Counted from the stretch's first letter, positions 45,377-53,628 are shown. The stretch is DNA of 64,000 nt from Frateuria terrea (GCF_900115705.1 NZ_FOXL01000006.1:124001-188000); one strand, 5' to 3'. Program-made: numbers and translations. The notes: generated by a model from the letters alone, not told the origin.

Positions 45377-45399
45377 TTTTATAGCCATCGGCCGATGGC
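45377..45399 (-). promoter_or_regulatory. -10-like TATAAA box next to a 16-bp perfect palindrome
   Basis: GCCATCGGCCGATGGC (45384-45399) is fully self-complementary. Reading the minus strand, TATAAAA follows directly at 45383-45377, about 40 bases before the metallohydrolase ATG. The palindrome covers the -15 to -30 zone and is a candidate operator. Alternatively it is a hairpin ending mgtA transcription. Confidence 0.5.
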
Positions 45400-45453
45400 A
45401 TGGGTATGACCAAAATTCGTAGTGGCCGCGGCGCGAGTCCTGCGCGCCGGGTG

Positions 45454-48105
45454 CTACAGCCAGCGCCCGTAGCGGCGCATGTAGAGGTGCTTCACCAGTT
45501 GCGTCAGCCCGGCATAGCAAAGCAGCGTCAGCGCCAGCCAACCGAAATACGCGAATGGCAACGCGGTCATGCCCAGCTTCCCGCCCAAGGGACTGAACGG
45601 AATGAACAGGCCGATCGCGGCGATCGCCGCGGTCAGCGCCAGCACGGGTGCGGCAGCGGCGCTCTGCAGAAACGGAATCCGGCGCGTGCGGATCATGTGC
45701 ACGATCAGCGTCTGCGAAAGCAGGCCCTCGACGAACCAGCCGGACTGGAACAGCGACTGGTGCGCCGGACCGTTGGCGCCGAACACGTGCCACAGAACCC
45801 AGAACGTGGTGAGGTCGAAGATCGAGCTGACCGGTCCGATCCACGCCATGAAACGCCCGATGTCGCTGGCATCCCACTGGCGCGGGCGGCGCAGGTATTC
45901 CTCGTCCATGCGGTCGAACGGGATCGCCAGCTGCGAGATGTCGTAGAGCAGGTTCTGTACCAGCAGCTGCAGCGGAAGCATGGGCAGGAACGGCAGGAAG
46001 GCGCTGGCCACCAGCACGCTGAACACGTTGCCGAAGTTCGAGCTGGCGGTCATCTTGATGTACTTCATCACGTTGCCGAAGGTGATCCGCCCTTCGATCA
46101 CGCCTTCCTCGAGCACCATCAGGTTCTTCTCGAGCAGGATGATGTCGGCCGATTCCTTGGCGATGTCGGTGGCGCTGTCGACCGAGATGCCCACGTCTGC
46201 CTCGCGCAACGCCGGGGCGTCGTTGATGCCGTCGCCCAGGAAGCCGACGGTGTGGCCGCGGCGCTGCAGCGATTTGACCACCCGCGCCTTCTGCAGCGGC
46301 GACATCTTTGCGAACACGGTGGTGCGCACGACCATCGCATCGAGCGCGTCGTCGTCGAGCGCCTCGACGTCGCGGCCTTGCGCCGAGTGGGTCACTTCCA
46401 GCCCGACCTCGCGACAGATCTTGCGCGTCACCGCTTCGTTGTCGCCGGTGATCACCTTGACCGCCACGCCGTGCTCGCGCAGCGCGGCGATCGCGGTCGA
46501 GGCCGAATCCTTGGGCGGATCGAGGAAGGCCAGGCAGCCGATCGCGGTAAGGCCGGCCTCGTCGACCAGGCCATAGGCGCGCCCGGTCGGGTTCTCGCGC
46601 TTGATCGCAACGACCAGCACGCGCAGGCCGTCCTCGTTGAGGCGCCGCGTCATTGCGCGGATCTCCGCGCGGCGCGCGTCGTCGAGCGTGGTGTCGATCC
46701 CGTCAAGGCGCGCGGCCGTGCAGATGGCGAGCATCTCCTCGACCGCGCCCTTGCACACCAGCAGGTGCTGACCGTCGCTGCCGGCGAGCACCACCGACAT
46801 GCGCCGGCGCTGGAAATCGAACGGGATCTCGTCGACCAGGCGGAAGCGCGAGGACATCGGCTCGAGATCGCGGTGGGCCAGCACCGCCTTGTCCATCAGG
46901 TTCCTCAGGCCGGTCTGGAAGCGGCTGTTGAGGTAGCCGAACTCCAGCGCCTCGTCGGACGCTTCGCCGTCCAGATCCAGGTGGCGCTCGAGCACGATCC
47001 TGTCGAGCGTGAGCGTGCCGGTCTTGTCGGTGCACAGCACGTCCATCGCGCCGAAGTTCTGGATCGCGTTCAGGCGCTTGACCACCACCTTGCGCTTGGA
47101 CATCGCCAGCGCACCCTTGCCCAGGTTGGCGGTGACGATCAGCGGCAGCATCTCCGGCGTCAGGCCCACCGCGACCGATAGCGCGAACAGGAACGCCTGC
47201 AACCAGTCGTGCTTGTCCAGCCCGTTGATCAGGAACACCACCGGCACCATCACCGCCATGAAGCGGATCAGCAGCCAGCTGACCGAGCGCACGCCACGGT
47301 CGAAGCTGGTCTGCACGCGCTGGCCCGACAGGGTGTGCGCGAGCGAGCCCAGGTAGCTGCGCGCGCCGGTCGCCACCACCACGGCGGTCGCGGTGCCGCT
47401 GACCACGTTGGTGCCCATGTAGCAGACGCTGTTGAGCTCCAGCGGATGGCTGACGTCGGCGCCCACCATGTCGCGCGCGTTCGGCGCCGACTTCTCCACC
47501 GGCAGCGATTCGCCGGTCAGGATCGCCTGGCTGATGAACAGGTCCTTGGCCGAGATCAGCCGCAGGTCCGCCGGCACCATGTCGCCAGCGCCCAGGTGCA
47601 CGATGTCGCCGGCGACCAGTTCTCCCACCGGCACCTCGATCCGCTCGCTGTGGCCATCGGCCGCGCGGCGGGTGACGGTGGCCGTGTTGCGCACCATCGC
47701 CTTGAGCTGCTCGGCGGCACGCGAGGAGCGGTACTCCTGGGTGAAACTCAGCAGCACGCTGATGCCGACCATCACCGCGATGATCACCGGTCCGGTGAGG
47801 TCGCCGCGGTCGGTCGCCAGTTGCACGGCCGCCAGCAACACCAGCACCGCGATGAAGGGGTTCTTGCAGGCGCGCGCCAGCTGGCGCGACCAGTGCGGCG
47901 GCTTCTCGTGGGATACCTCGTTGACCCCGTCGCGGTGCAGCCGCTCGGTGATCTGGTCTTCGTCGAGGCCGGCGGTGCTGGTATCGAGCGCGGCCAGCAA
48001 CTCGTCGTTGCGGCTGAGCGCGTGGTCGGCGGCGACGACGCGCGCCGAGGCCGCGCTTCTGCCGGTCGCCCGTGCCGCGGCGGTCTGGAGGGTCTGCCTG
48101 ATCAT
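45454..48105 (-). CDS. mgtA: Magnesium-translocating P-type ATPase
   Basis: An 883-aa P3B-type ATPase that imports Mg2+ across the inner membrane when external Mg2+ is low. Motifs: actuator TGES at 197-200, membrane motif VGLTPEMLPLIV (about 313-324), phosphorylation site DKTGTLTLDR with Asp360, nucleotide domain KGAVEEML, hinge GDGINDAPALREADVGIS, and C-terminal segments DISQLAIPFDRMDEEYL. Length and motifs match MgtA/MgtB. GGAAGCGG precedes the ATG. The gene is preceded by a long leader containing two small ORFs; no phoPQ genes are in the window. Confidence 0.97.
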   Translation of the reverse strand: MIRQTLQTAAARATGRSAASARVVAADHALSRNDELLAALDTSTAGLDEDQITERLHRDGVNEVSHEKPPHWSRQLARACKNPFIAVLVLLAAVQLATDRGDLTGPVIIAVMVGISVLLSFTQEYRSSRAAEQLKAMVRNTATVTRRAADGHSERIEVPVGELVAGDIVHLGAGDMVPADLRLISAKDLFISQAILTGESLPVEKSAPNARDMVGADVSHPLELNSVCYMGTNVVSGTATAVVVATGARSYLGSLAHTLSGQRVQTSFDRGVRSVSWLLIRFMAVMVPVVFLINGLDKHDWLQAFLFALSVAVGLTPEMLPLIVTANLGKGALAMSKRKVVVKRLNAIQNFGAMDVLCTDKTGTLTLDRIVLERHLDLDGEASDEALEFGYLNSRFQTGLRNLMDKAVLAHRDLEPMSSRFRLVDEIPFDFQRRRMSVVLAGSDGQHLLVCKGAVEEMLAICTAARLDGIDTTLDDARRAEIRAMTRRLNEDGLRVLVVAIKRENPTGRAYGLVDEAGLTAIGCLAFLDPPKDSASTAIAALREHGVAVKVITGDNEAVTRKICREVGLEVTHSAQGRDVEALDDDALDAMVVRTTVFAKMSPLQKARVVKSLQRRGHTVGFLGDGINDAPALREADVGISVDSATDIAKESADIILLEKNLMVLEEGVIEGRITFGNVMKYIKMTASSNFGNVFSVLVASAFLPFLPMLPLQLLVQNLLYDISQLAIPFDRMDEEYLRRPRQWDASDIGRFMAWIGPVSSIFDLTTFWVLWHVFGANGPAHQSLFQSGWFVEGLLSQTLIVHMIRTRRIPFLQSAAAAPVLALTAAIAAIGLFIPFSPLGGKLGMTALPFAYFGWLALTLLCYAGLTQLVKHLYMRRYGRWL

Positions 48106-48242
48106 CTGTCCGCTTCCGTTTGTCGCTTCAACGCCCGGCGCGGCCCGTGACAGCCGCCCCTGCTATGCCACGCCCGGCCGTCCGCACGGCCGAACGGAAC
48201 GCGGCACTGGCGGAGGCCAGCCCTTGCGAAGCGTACGCAGGA

Positions 48243-48431
48243 TCATCCGTTCACCACGTGCGGCAGTGGCGGGGGCGGGAGCGTGTGTGGCACGGGACGA
48301 CGGAGCTCGATCACCTCGGCGCTGGCCAGTGGCGCCGGAACAGTGACCGTGAAAGCCGTTGGCGCCGGACGCCGGCGCGCCGCAAGACGACGCCACAGGC
48401 GCAGCAACGGCAGAGCGTGAAGGAGGTTCAT
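48243..48431 (-). CDS. Proline-rich upstream ORF in the mgtA leader, candidate leader peptide
   Basis: A 62-codon ORF with ATG 48431 and a strong GAGGAG box ending about 8 bases before it. The product begins MNLLHALPLLRLWRRLAARR and ends RRPVPHTLPPPPLPHVVNG; 12 of 62 residues are Pro, including four in a row six to ten codons before the end. It stops 137 bases before mgtA on the same strand. In Salmonella, the mgtA leader ORF mgtL has Pro codons whose slow translation permits mgtA transcription. The present ORF is longer and unrelated in sequence, so an equivalent role is a hypothesis. Chance ORF formation in GC-rich DNA is the main alternative. Confidence 0.5.
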   Translation of the reverse strand: MNLLHALPLLRLWRRLAARRRPAPTAFTVTVPAPLASAEVIELRRPVPHTLPPPPLPHVVNG

Positions 48432-48486
48432 GACCCATCTCCTCGTAACGGTGTCCGCGACACCGCCGGGAGTGGGCCGGGCGTTC

Positions 48487-48603
48487 CTAGTCGAGGAAGG
48501 CGCCGGCCGACCGCAGGCGGTCGCCGCAGACGATCAGCTTGTTATGCGACGCCGGCACCCGATGCTCGCGGATGTCGACGTTGCGACTAGGGTAGACGTC
48601 CAT
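48487..48603 (-). CDS. Small ORF of 38 codons in the mgtA leader
   Basis: ATG 48603 to TAG 48487. The product MDVYPSRNVDIREHRVPASH continues NKLIVCGDRLRSAGAFLD. It has a normal amino acid mix and lower GC than its neighbours. An AAGG box lies only 3 bases before the ATG, so initiation may be weak. It starts about 49 bases after the predicted transcription start and ends 55 bases before the proline-rich ORF. Nothing similar is known to me; it may be a small protein or a regulatory uORF. Confidence 0.35.
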   Translation of the reverse strand: MDVYPSRNVDIREHRVPASHNKLIVCGDRLRSAGAFLD

Positions 48604-48658
48604 ATGCCTTGGAAGGTCTCGGGAAATGCCGCGGCGCGGCGCGCCGGAGGGCGCGCGC

Positions 48659-48687
48659 ATTCTGGTGGCCGGGCGTGCGCCTGTCAA
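48659..48687 (-). promoter_or_regulatory. Strong sigma70-like promoter for the mgtA leader
   Basis: On the minus strand TTGACA (48687-48682), a 17-base spacer and CAGAAT (48664-48659) match the consensus well, -35 perfectly. It begins 14 bases after the cyoE stop and points to mgtA. I see no PhoP-type direct repeat upstream. Confidence 0.7.
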
Positions 48688-48700
48688 GCGTGCGGCGGGC

Positions 48701-49606
48701 CTACACCGCGCGCTGCAGGGCGATACCGGCGCCCTGCATGGGCGGCATCAGCCAGTGGTCGGCCAGCAGGAAGGCGAAAAGCGCCATCAGGTACACGATC
48801 GAGTACTTGAAGACGCGCATGGCAAAGAACTCGTCCGGCGGGTTGAGCAGACGGATCGCGTAGTAGAGGAAGCCGCCGCCGAGCACCAATGCGCCACCCA
48901 GGTAGACTGCGCCGCTGAAGCCGGTCAGCGCCGGCAGCAGCGTCACCAGCAGCAGCAGCACGGTGTAGAACAGCACGTGCCAGCGCGTGTAGGCCACACC
49001 ATGGGTCACCGGCAGCATCGGGATCTGCGCGCGGGCGTAATCATCGCGGCGGAAGATTGCCAGCGCCCAGAAGTGCGGCGGCGTCCACACGAAGATGATC
49101 AGGCACAGTTGCAGCGCGAAGGCGTGCAGCTGGCCGGTCACGGCGGTCCAGCCCAATACCGGCGGGATCGCGCCGGCAAGGCCGCCGATCACGATGTTCT
49201 GCGGGGTGGCGCGCTTCAGGTAAGCGGTGTAGACCAGCGCGTAGCCGATCAGGCCGCCGAGGGTCAGCCACGCGGTCAGCGGGTTGACCAGCAGCGCCAG
49301 CACCAGCATCGAGGCGATGCCCAGCAGCACCGCGAACACCAGCACCTGCCGCGGCGTGAGCTGCCCGGTGGCGAGCGGGCGACGCTGGGTACGCGCCATC
49401 AGCTTGTCGATCCGCTCGTCGATCAGGTGGTTGAAGGCCGCGGCCGAGCCGGACGCCATCCAGATGCCCAGCGTGCCGAACACCAGCGCGCGCCATGGCG
49501 GAATGCCGGGCACGGCCAGGAACATGCCGATCACGGCGCAGAACACCAGCAGCGCGACGACGCGCGGCTTGGTGAGCTGGAGATACTGGGAAAGGTGCAG
49601 GGTCAC
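48701..49606 (-). CDS. cyoE: Protohaem IX farnesyltransferase (haem O synthase)
   Basis: The enzyme farnesylates haem b to haem O in the inner membrane. The 301-aa protein with GTG start at 49606 has the UbiA-family motif [19 protein letters not shown] and the typical start [18 protein letters not shown]. Other blocks are [16 protein letters not shown] and [19 protein letters not shown] with the second acidic loop. About nine membrane helices. It follows ctaA by 67 bases, so haem A for the aa3 oxidase is made by adjacent genes. Confidence 0.95.
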   Translation of the reverse strand: MTLHLSQYLQLTKPRVVALLVFCAVIGMFLAVPGIPPWRALVFGTLGIWMASGSAAAFNHLIDERIDKLMARTQRRPLATGQLTPRQVLVFAVLLGIASMLVLALLVNPLTAWLTLGGLIGYALVYTAYLKRATPQNIVIGGLAGAIPPVLGWTAVTGQLHAFALQLCLIIFVWTPPHFWALAIFRRDDYARAQIPMLPVTHGVAYTRWHVLFYTVLLLLVTLLPALTGFSGAVYLGGALVLGGGFLYYAIRLLNPPDEFFAMRVFKYSIVYLMALFAFLLADHWLMPPMQGAGIALQRAV

Positions 49607-49673
49607 GGCAGATCTTCGCAGTGCATGGGCCGACGGCGCGCGCAGGCAGTCGCGGCGCGGGCTGGATGCAACA

Positions 49674-50921
49674 TCAACGTGGATGGGGCGATCCGGGCGC
49701 CATGCCCGGATCAGCGACGACGGCAAGGGATGGAGCCTGCTGCGTCCGCGCCAGCGTCGCCAGCAGGCTGAACAGCAGTAGCGCCGCCACTCCGTTGTGC
49801 AGGGTCGCCACCGGCAAGGGTAGCCCGAAATGCACGTTGCTGATGCCCAGCAGCACCTGCGCGACCAGCACCACACCGATCGCCGCGCCCGCAACGCGCA
49901 GGCCGCGCCTGGCCACGCGGTGGCCCAGCCACAGCAGGTAGACGAACACGACCAGGGCACCGAAGCGGTGCGCGATCTGGATCGCGCTGCGCGCGGCCAT
50001 GTCCAGCACTCCGCCTTCGAAGTTCACGCCGATGCCTCGCCACAGCACGAAGCCTTGCCTGAAGTCGGTCGGCGGCATCCACTGGCCCAGGCACTTGGGG
50101 AACGCATCCGGCCCGGTGCCGCAAGCCAGTGCGGCGTAGTTGGACGAGGTCCAGCCGCCCAGCGCGATCTGGCATGCGAGCAGCACGATGCCCAGCACGA
50201 TCCAGCGGCGCAACGGCGCGTACCGCTGGTCGGGGGCGCCGACGCCGGCCAGGCGCAGCGCCGCGTAGGCCAGCAGCGCGAAGGTGGTGATGCCGCCGAG
50301 CAGGTGGCCCATCACCACGATCGGCTTGAGCAGCAGCGTCACCGTCCACATGCCGAGCATCGCCTGGAAGATGATCACCGCCAGCGCCAGCACGGCAATT
50401 CGCCACGCACCGGGACCGCGCAGGCGGATCGCGGTGCCCAACGGCAAGGCGATCGCCACCACCGCCAGCAGCGAGGACCAGGCATGCTCGCCCCGCATGT
50501 ACAAGGTGACGCCACCGCCCGCGAACACCGCGCCCAGGATCACCGCCGTGCGTGCCCAGCGAGGCCGCCAGGCCGCCAGCAGTGCCAGCGCGAGCACCAG
50601 CACGCCCAGCGTGCCGGCGAGGAAGCGGTGCACCTGTTCGCGCCACGCCTTGCTCGCCTCGTAGGGGCGATCCGGGAAGGCTGCGTCGGCGCGCGCCACC
50701 GCCTGCTCGTGGTGCGGCCAGGTCACCTGGCCGTAGCAGGTCGGCCAATCCGGGCAGGACAGGCCGGCGTTGGACAGGCGCACGAAGGCGCCGAACATGA
50801 CCACGCCGAACGCGAACACCGCCGCGCACAAGGCCAGCCAGCGCATGATGCGACGTGCCGTGCCGGCTGCTTCCGTGGACCTTTCCGCAAGCCGCATGCC
50901 GCTGCCACCCTCATCGTTCAT
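49674..50921 (-). CDS. ctaA: Haem A synthase (COX15/CtaA family)
   Basis: CtaA oxidises haem O to haem A. The 415-aa protein has eight predicted membrane helices and the conserved haem-ligand histidines in [38 protein letters not shown] and [12 protein letters not shown]. The N-terminal block [19 protein letters not shown] is the COX15-type signature. The ATG overlaps the stop of the preceding Sco-like gene (ATGA at 50918-50921), indicating translational coupling. Confidence 0.95.
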   Translation of the reverse strand: MNDEGGSGMRLAERSTEAAGTARRIMRWLALCAAVFAFGVVMFGAFVRLSNAGLSCPDWPTCYGQVTWPHHEQAVARADAAFPDRPYEASKAWREQVHRFLAGTLGVLVLALALLAAWRPRWARTAVILGAVFAGGGVTLYMRGEHAWSSLLAVVAIALPLGTAIRLRGPGAWRIAVLALAVIIFQAMLGMWTVTLLLKPIVVMGHLLGGITTFALLAYAALRLAGVGAPDQRYAPLRRWIVLGIVLLACQIALGGWTSSNYAALACGTGPDAFPKCLGQWMPPTDFRQGFVLWRGIGVNFEGGVLDMAARSAIQIAHRFGALVVFVYLLWLGHRVARRGLRVAGAAIGVVLVAQVLLGISNVHFGLPLPVATLHNGVAALLLFSLLATLARTQQAPSLAVVADPGMAPGSPHPR

Positions 50922-51496
50922 TTGATCACCTTGTGCATGTCGCGCAGCAGGCCGGTACCGTCGAAGCCCGCCGGGTAGTAGGCCAGCGCCGTGCCGTTGG
51001 ATTCGACCAGCAGCGCGCTCACGCTGTCCGGCGCGGACGGGCGGAACACATCCAGCTTGCCCTCCGCGTCGCGGCCGAGCACCCAGAATGACTTCATCGC
51101 CGACACCTGGGCCGGGTCGGCCGGTGGCGTGCCGATGTACAACAGCCGCAGGCGCTTCTGGTTGCGGTTGAGCGTGACCCAGGCCTTGGCCATGCCGGTC
51201 AGCGACTCGAAGCAGCGAGCCGCGCAACCGGGCCCCGCCAGCGCGACCAGCGTCATGCGCGGCGCGGCCGGGTCGCGCCAGGCATAGTCACTGCCGCCAT
51301 CGGCGAGCGACACGTGCACGTGCTCGTCGACGAAGTTGCGCTGCGGCTCGACCGGCCGTCCATAGCCCTTGCCGCCAGGCTGCCAGCCGCTGAAGGTCAG
51401 TATGCCGGCGACGATGATCGGCGCGGCGAACACGGCCATGATCGCCAGCAGCTTCATGCGGCTGGCCTTGAGGTTGGAGGGCGCGGGTGCGTTCAT
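50918..51496 (-). CDS. Membrane-anchored Sco-like oxidase assembly protein (divergent)
   Basis: A 192-aa protein with one N-terminal membrane anchor (LLAIMAVFAAPIIVAGILTF) and a periplasmic thioredoxin-like domain. The motif CAARC (Cys91, Cys95) is in the position of the CxxxC copper site of Sco1/SenC, following LVALAGPG. The conserved distal His of Sco1 is not evident, so copper binding is uncertain. Its place between SURF1 and ctaA, with 4-base overlaps on both sides, argues for a role in oxidase biogenesis. Many such genes are annotated only as hypothetical or transmembrane cytochrome oxidase-associated. Confidence 0.7.
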   Translation of the reverse strand: MNAPAPSNLKASRMKLLAIMAVFAAPIIVAGILTFSGWQPGGKGYGRPVEPQRNFVDEHVHVSLADGGSDYAWRDPAAPRMTLVALAGPGCAARCFESLTGMAKAWVTLNRNQKRLRLLYIGTPPADPAQVSAMKSFWVLGRDAEGKLDVFRPSAPDSVSALLVESNGTALAYYPAGFDGTGLLRDMHKVIK

Positions 51497-52233
51497 CGTC
51501 TGTCCGTGCGTCGTGGGCGCCGCTTGCGGTGCAGGACCAGGAAGATCACCAGCACGGCGACCGCGAAGCTGAACCACTGGAAAGCGTAGGCCCGGTGCCG
51601 GGCCGGCGGCATCGAGGAAAAATCGAAGGCGTGTTCGCGCTGGTAGATCGCCGCCGGGTCGGCGTCGAGTGCGAGCACCCGCGGATAAAGCGGGCGGCCC
51701 AGGTCCTTCGCCACCTGCCCGAGATCCAGGTAGATGGTGTTTTTGGGCCAGTGCGCCTGGCTGGCCAGCGCGTCGCCGCCCAGCTCCAGGCCGACGCCCG
51801 GCGGCGGCAGGTACAACCCGTGCAGGTCGACCCCGCCCGGCGGCAACGCCGGCAGCTGCGGCACCTGCTCGTTGCCGGTGCCGGGCAGGAAGCCCAGGTC
51901 CACCAGCAGCAGGCGCGGCTGACCGGGTAGCACCAGCGGCACGTAGACCTCTACCCCGCCGCGCGCGTCGTGCCGGGGGTTGTCCAGCAGGTAGGCGCGA
52001 TCGGCGAGCCAGCGCCCGTGCACTGCCACGCGTGGGAAGGCATCGGCCGGAGGCGTGGCCGCCACCTGCCCGAACGGTACCGGTGGCGCATGGGCCGCAG
52101 CGGCATAGCGACGCACCAGGCTGTCCTTGTAGGCGGCGCGGTCGAGCTGCCATACGCCCAGCCGCACGAACAGCGCCGCGGCGGCCACGGTCAGCAGCAC
52201 GCTCCACCAGGCCGGCCTGCGCCATCGTGTCAC
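51493..52233 (-). CDS. SURF1 family cytochrome oxidase biogenesis protein
   Basis: A 246-aa inner membrane protein with one helix at each end (WWSVLLTVAAAALFVRLGVW and FQWFSFAVAVLVIFLVL) and a periplasmic domain. SURF1 marks are LGVWQLDRAAYKDSL, VHGRWLADRAYLLDNPRHDA and RAYAFQWFSFAV. It helps haem A insertion into subunit I. Its stop overlaps the start of the Sco-like gene (ATGA). It diverges from the DUF2909 gene with 59 bases between. Confidence 0.93.
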   Translation of the reverse strand: MTRWRRPAWWSVLLTVAAAALFVRLGVWQLDRAAYKDSLVRRYAAAAHAPPVPFGQVAATPPADAFPRVAVHGRWLADRAYLLDNPRHDARGGVEVYVPLVLPGQPRLLLVDLGFLPGTGNEQVPQLPALPPGGVDLHGLYLPPPGVGLELGGDALASQAHWPKNTIYLDLGQVAKDLGRPLYPRVLALDADPAAIYQREHAFDFSSMPPARHRAYAFQWFSFAVAVLVIFLVLHRKRRPRRTDRR

Positions 52234-52292
52234 GCGGAGGCCCCGCTGGCGGCGGCTATACTGCCGATTCGAAAGTCGTCCGGACCGCTCAC

Positions 52293-52508
52293 GTGGAAAC
52301 CATCTATCCCATCGCCGTGGTGATCATGTTCCTGGTCGTGGTGTTCAACCTCGGCCAGGCGCTGTATTTCATGATGACCGACAAGGGCGCCAGCAAGCGC
52401 ACCGCCTGGGCGCTGACCCGTCGCATCGGCCTGTCGCTCGTGCTGATCGCCATGATCATGCTGGGCATCTGGATGGGCTGGCTGCAGCCCCACGGCGTCG
52501 GCCGGTAA
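52293..52508 (+). CDS. DUF2909 small twin-helix membrane protein, 71 aa
   Basis: Starting at GTG 52293, the protein has two helices (IYPIAVVIMFLVVVFNLGQA and IGLSLVLIAMIMLGIWMGWL) separated by FMMTDKGASKRTAWALTRR. This matches the DUF2909 family, which is regularly found between ctaE and SURF1 genes in proteobacteria, on the strand opposite to them. Function unknown, presumably oxidase-related. A TATACT box lies at 52257-52262, 30 bases before the start. Confidence 0.88.
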   Translation: METIYPIAVVIMFLVVVFNLGQALYFMMTDKGASKRTAWALTRRIGLSLVLIAMIMLGIWMGWLQPHGVGR

Positions 52509-52585
52509 TTGTAGCGGCCCCGGAGAGGCGCGGCCCGCGAGCGCGACATTTAGTGCACCTTCGCGGCGATCCTTAGGTTCCAAAC

Positions 52586-52613
52586 AAAAAGCCCGCCATC
52601 CGGCGGGCTTTTT
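52586..52613. terminator. Bidirectional intrinsic terminator between DUF2909 and ctaE
   Basis: AAGCCCGCC, loop ATCC and GGCGGGCTT with A tract on one side and T tract on the other. It can end both convergent transcripts, DUF2909 (plus) and the ctaC-ctaE operon (minus). Confidence 0.92.
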
Positions 52614-52642
52614 GCCGTGCGACAGGGCTGCCGCACCGGAAC

Positions 52643-53530
52643 TCAGAGGATGTAGACGAACATGAACAGGCCCAGCCACACCACGTCCACGAAATGCCAG
52701 TACCACGCCACCGCCTCGAAGCCGAAGTGGTGCTCGGGCGAGAAGTGGCCCTTGAGTACGCGCAGCCAGATGATCGCCAGCATGATCGTGCCCAGCGTCA
52801 CGTGCAGGCCGTGGAAGCCGGTCAGCATGAAGAAGGTCGAACCGTACACGCCGCTGTGCAGGGTGAGGTTGAGCTCCTTGTAGGCCTCCATGTACTCGTG
52901 CGCCTGGGCGTACACGAAGGTCGCACCCAGCAGCACGGTCAGGCCGAGGAACACCAGGATCTTGCCGCGATGGCCGGACTTCAGCGCGTGGTGCGCGATG
53001 GTCACGGTGACGCTGGAGGTAAGCAGGATCAGCGTGTTGAGCAGCGGCAGGCCCCACGGCACGACGGTCTGGAAGCTGCCGCCGATGTTGCCCGGGCCAT
53101 TGCCGCCGCCGGCACCCCAGGCCGCGGTGTAGTCATTCCACAGGAACTGGTGGGTGAGCACGCCGTGGCCATCGCCGCCCAGCCAGGGCACCGAGAACAT
53201 GCGCGTGTAGAACAGCGCTCCGAAGAACGCGGCGAAGAACATCACCTCGGAGAAGATGAACCACATCATGCCCATGCGGAACGAGCGGTCGACCTGGGCG
53301 TCGTAGCGGCCGGCAAGCGATTCATGGATCACCGAGCGGAACCAGCCGAAGAACATCAGCAGGATGCCGATGAAGCCGATGGTGATGACGGTCTTGCCGA
53401 AGCCCGCCTCGCCCGGCGCCGCATTCAACCAGTGCGCGGCACCGAACACGGTGAGGAACATGACCACCGCGGCCACGATCGGCCACTGGCTCTTGGCCGG
53501 TACGAAATAAGCGCCTTGCTGCTGACCCAT
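52643..53530 (-). CDS. ctaE: Cytochrome c oxidase subunit 3
   Basis: Subunit III of the aa3 oxidase, 295 aa with seven membrane helices. Conserved blocks: FGWFRSVIHESLAGRYDAQV, GMMWFIFSEVMFFAAFFGAL, NTLILLTSSVTVTIAHHAL, and the C-terminal TGFHGLHVTLGTIMLAIIWL and HFGFEAVAWYWHFVDVVWLG. It is the last gene of the operon, followed by a strong terminator. The 98-base gap before it contains a 20-base palindrome. Confidence 0.96.
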   Translation of the reverse strand: MGQQQGAYFVPAKSQWPIVAAVVMFLTVFGAAHWLNAAPGEAGFGKTVITIGFIGILLMFFGWFRSVIHESLAGRYDAQVDRSFRMGMMWFIFSEVMFFAAFFGALFYTRMFSVPWLGGDGHGVLTHQFLWNDYTAAWGAGGGNGPGNIGGSFQTVVPWGLPLLNTLILLTSSVTVTIAHHALKSGHRGKILVFLGLTVLLGATFVYAQAHEYMEAYKELNLTLHSGVYGSTFFMLTGFHGLHVTLGTIMLAIIWLRVLKGHFSPEHHFGFEAVAWYWHFVDVVWLGLFMFVYIL

Positions 53531-53596
53531 GAGTGATCCCCGTGGATATCTCTTGATTTGCTTCCATCCCCGCCATGAAGCACGGGGAACTGCTTG

Positions 53597-53616
53597 CCGG
53601 CCCGCGCGCGGGCCGG
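53597..53616. repeat. 20-base perfect palindrome upstream of ctaE
   Basis: The 20 bases are fully self-complementary (CCGGCCCG, CGCG, CGGGCCGG). In the operon mRNA this gives an 8-bp GC hairpin between the 42-aa ORF and ctaE. It could tune subunit III levels or protect an mRNA end. Confidence 0.6.
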
Positions 53617-53628
53617 GGAAATCTTGTA

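Larger units (their letters stand above)
48106..48652 (-). promoter_or_regulatory. Long 5' leader of mgtA (inferred), with hairpins and two ORFs
   Basis: From the predicted +1 near 48652 to the mgtA ATG there are about 547 bases on the minus strand. They contain a 38-codon ORF, a 62-codon proline-rich ORF and, after the latter's stop, hairpins CTGGC/GCCAG and CGGCCG/CGGCCG (48175-48192). Leaders of enteric mgtA sense Mg2+ and translation of a small ORF; this one is not similar in sequence. Transcript extent is inferred from the promoter match only. Confidence 0.5.

Noticed and set aside
45454-45500. Possible similarity between the GCGCGAGTCCTGCGCGC stretch near 45430 and the dnaG insert
   Set aside because: Only the GCGCGAGTCCT-type core is shared, which is easily met by chance in GC-rich hairpins. 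No flanking match was seen.
48430-48810. Plus-strand 126-codon ORF over the mgtA leader and cyoE end
   Set aside because: Low-quality Ala/Arg/Gly-rich product that overlaps the cyoE coding end antisense. The minus-strand ORFs with promoter and ribosome binding site are more plausible.
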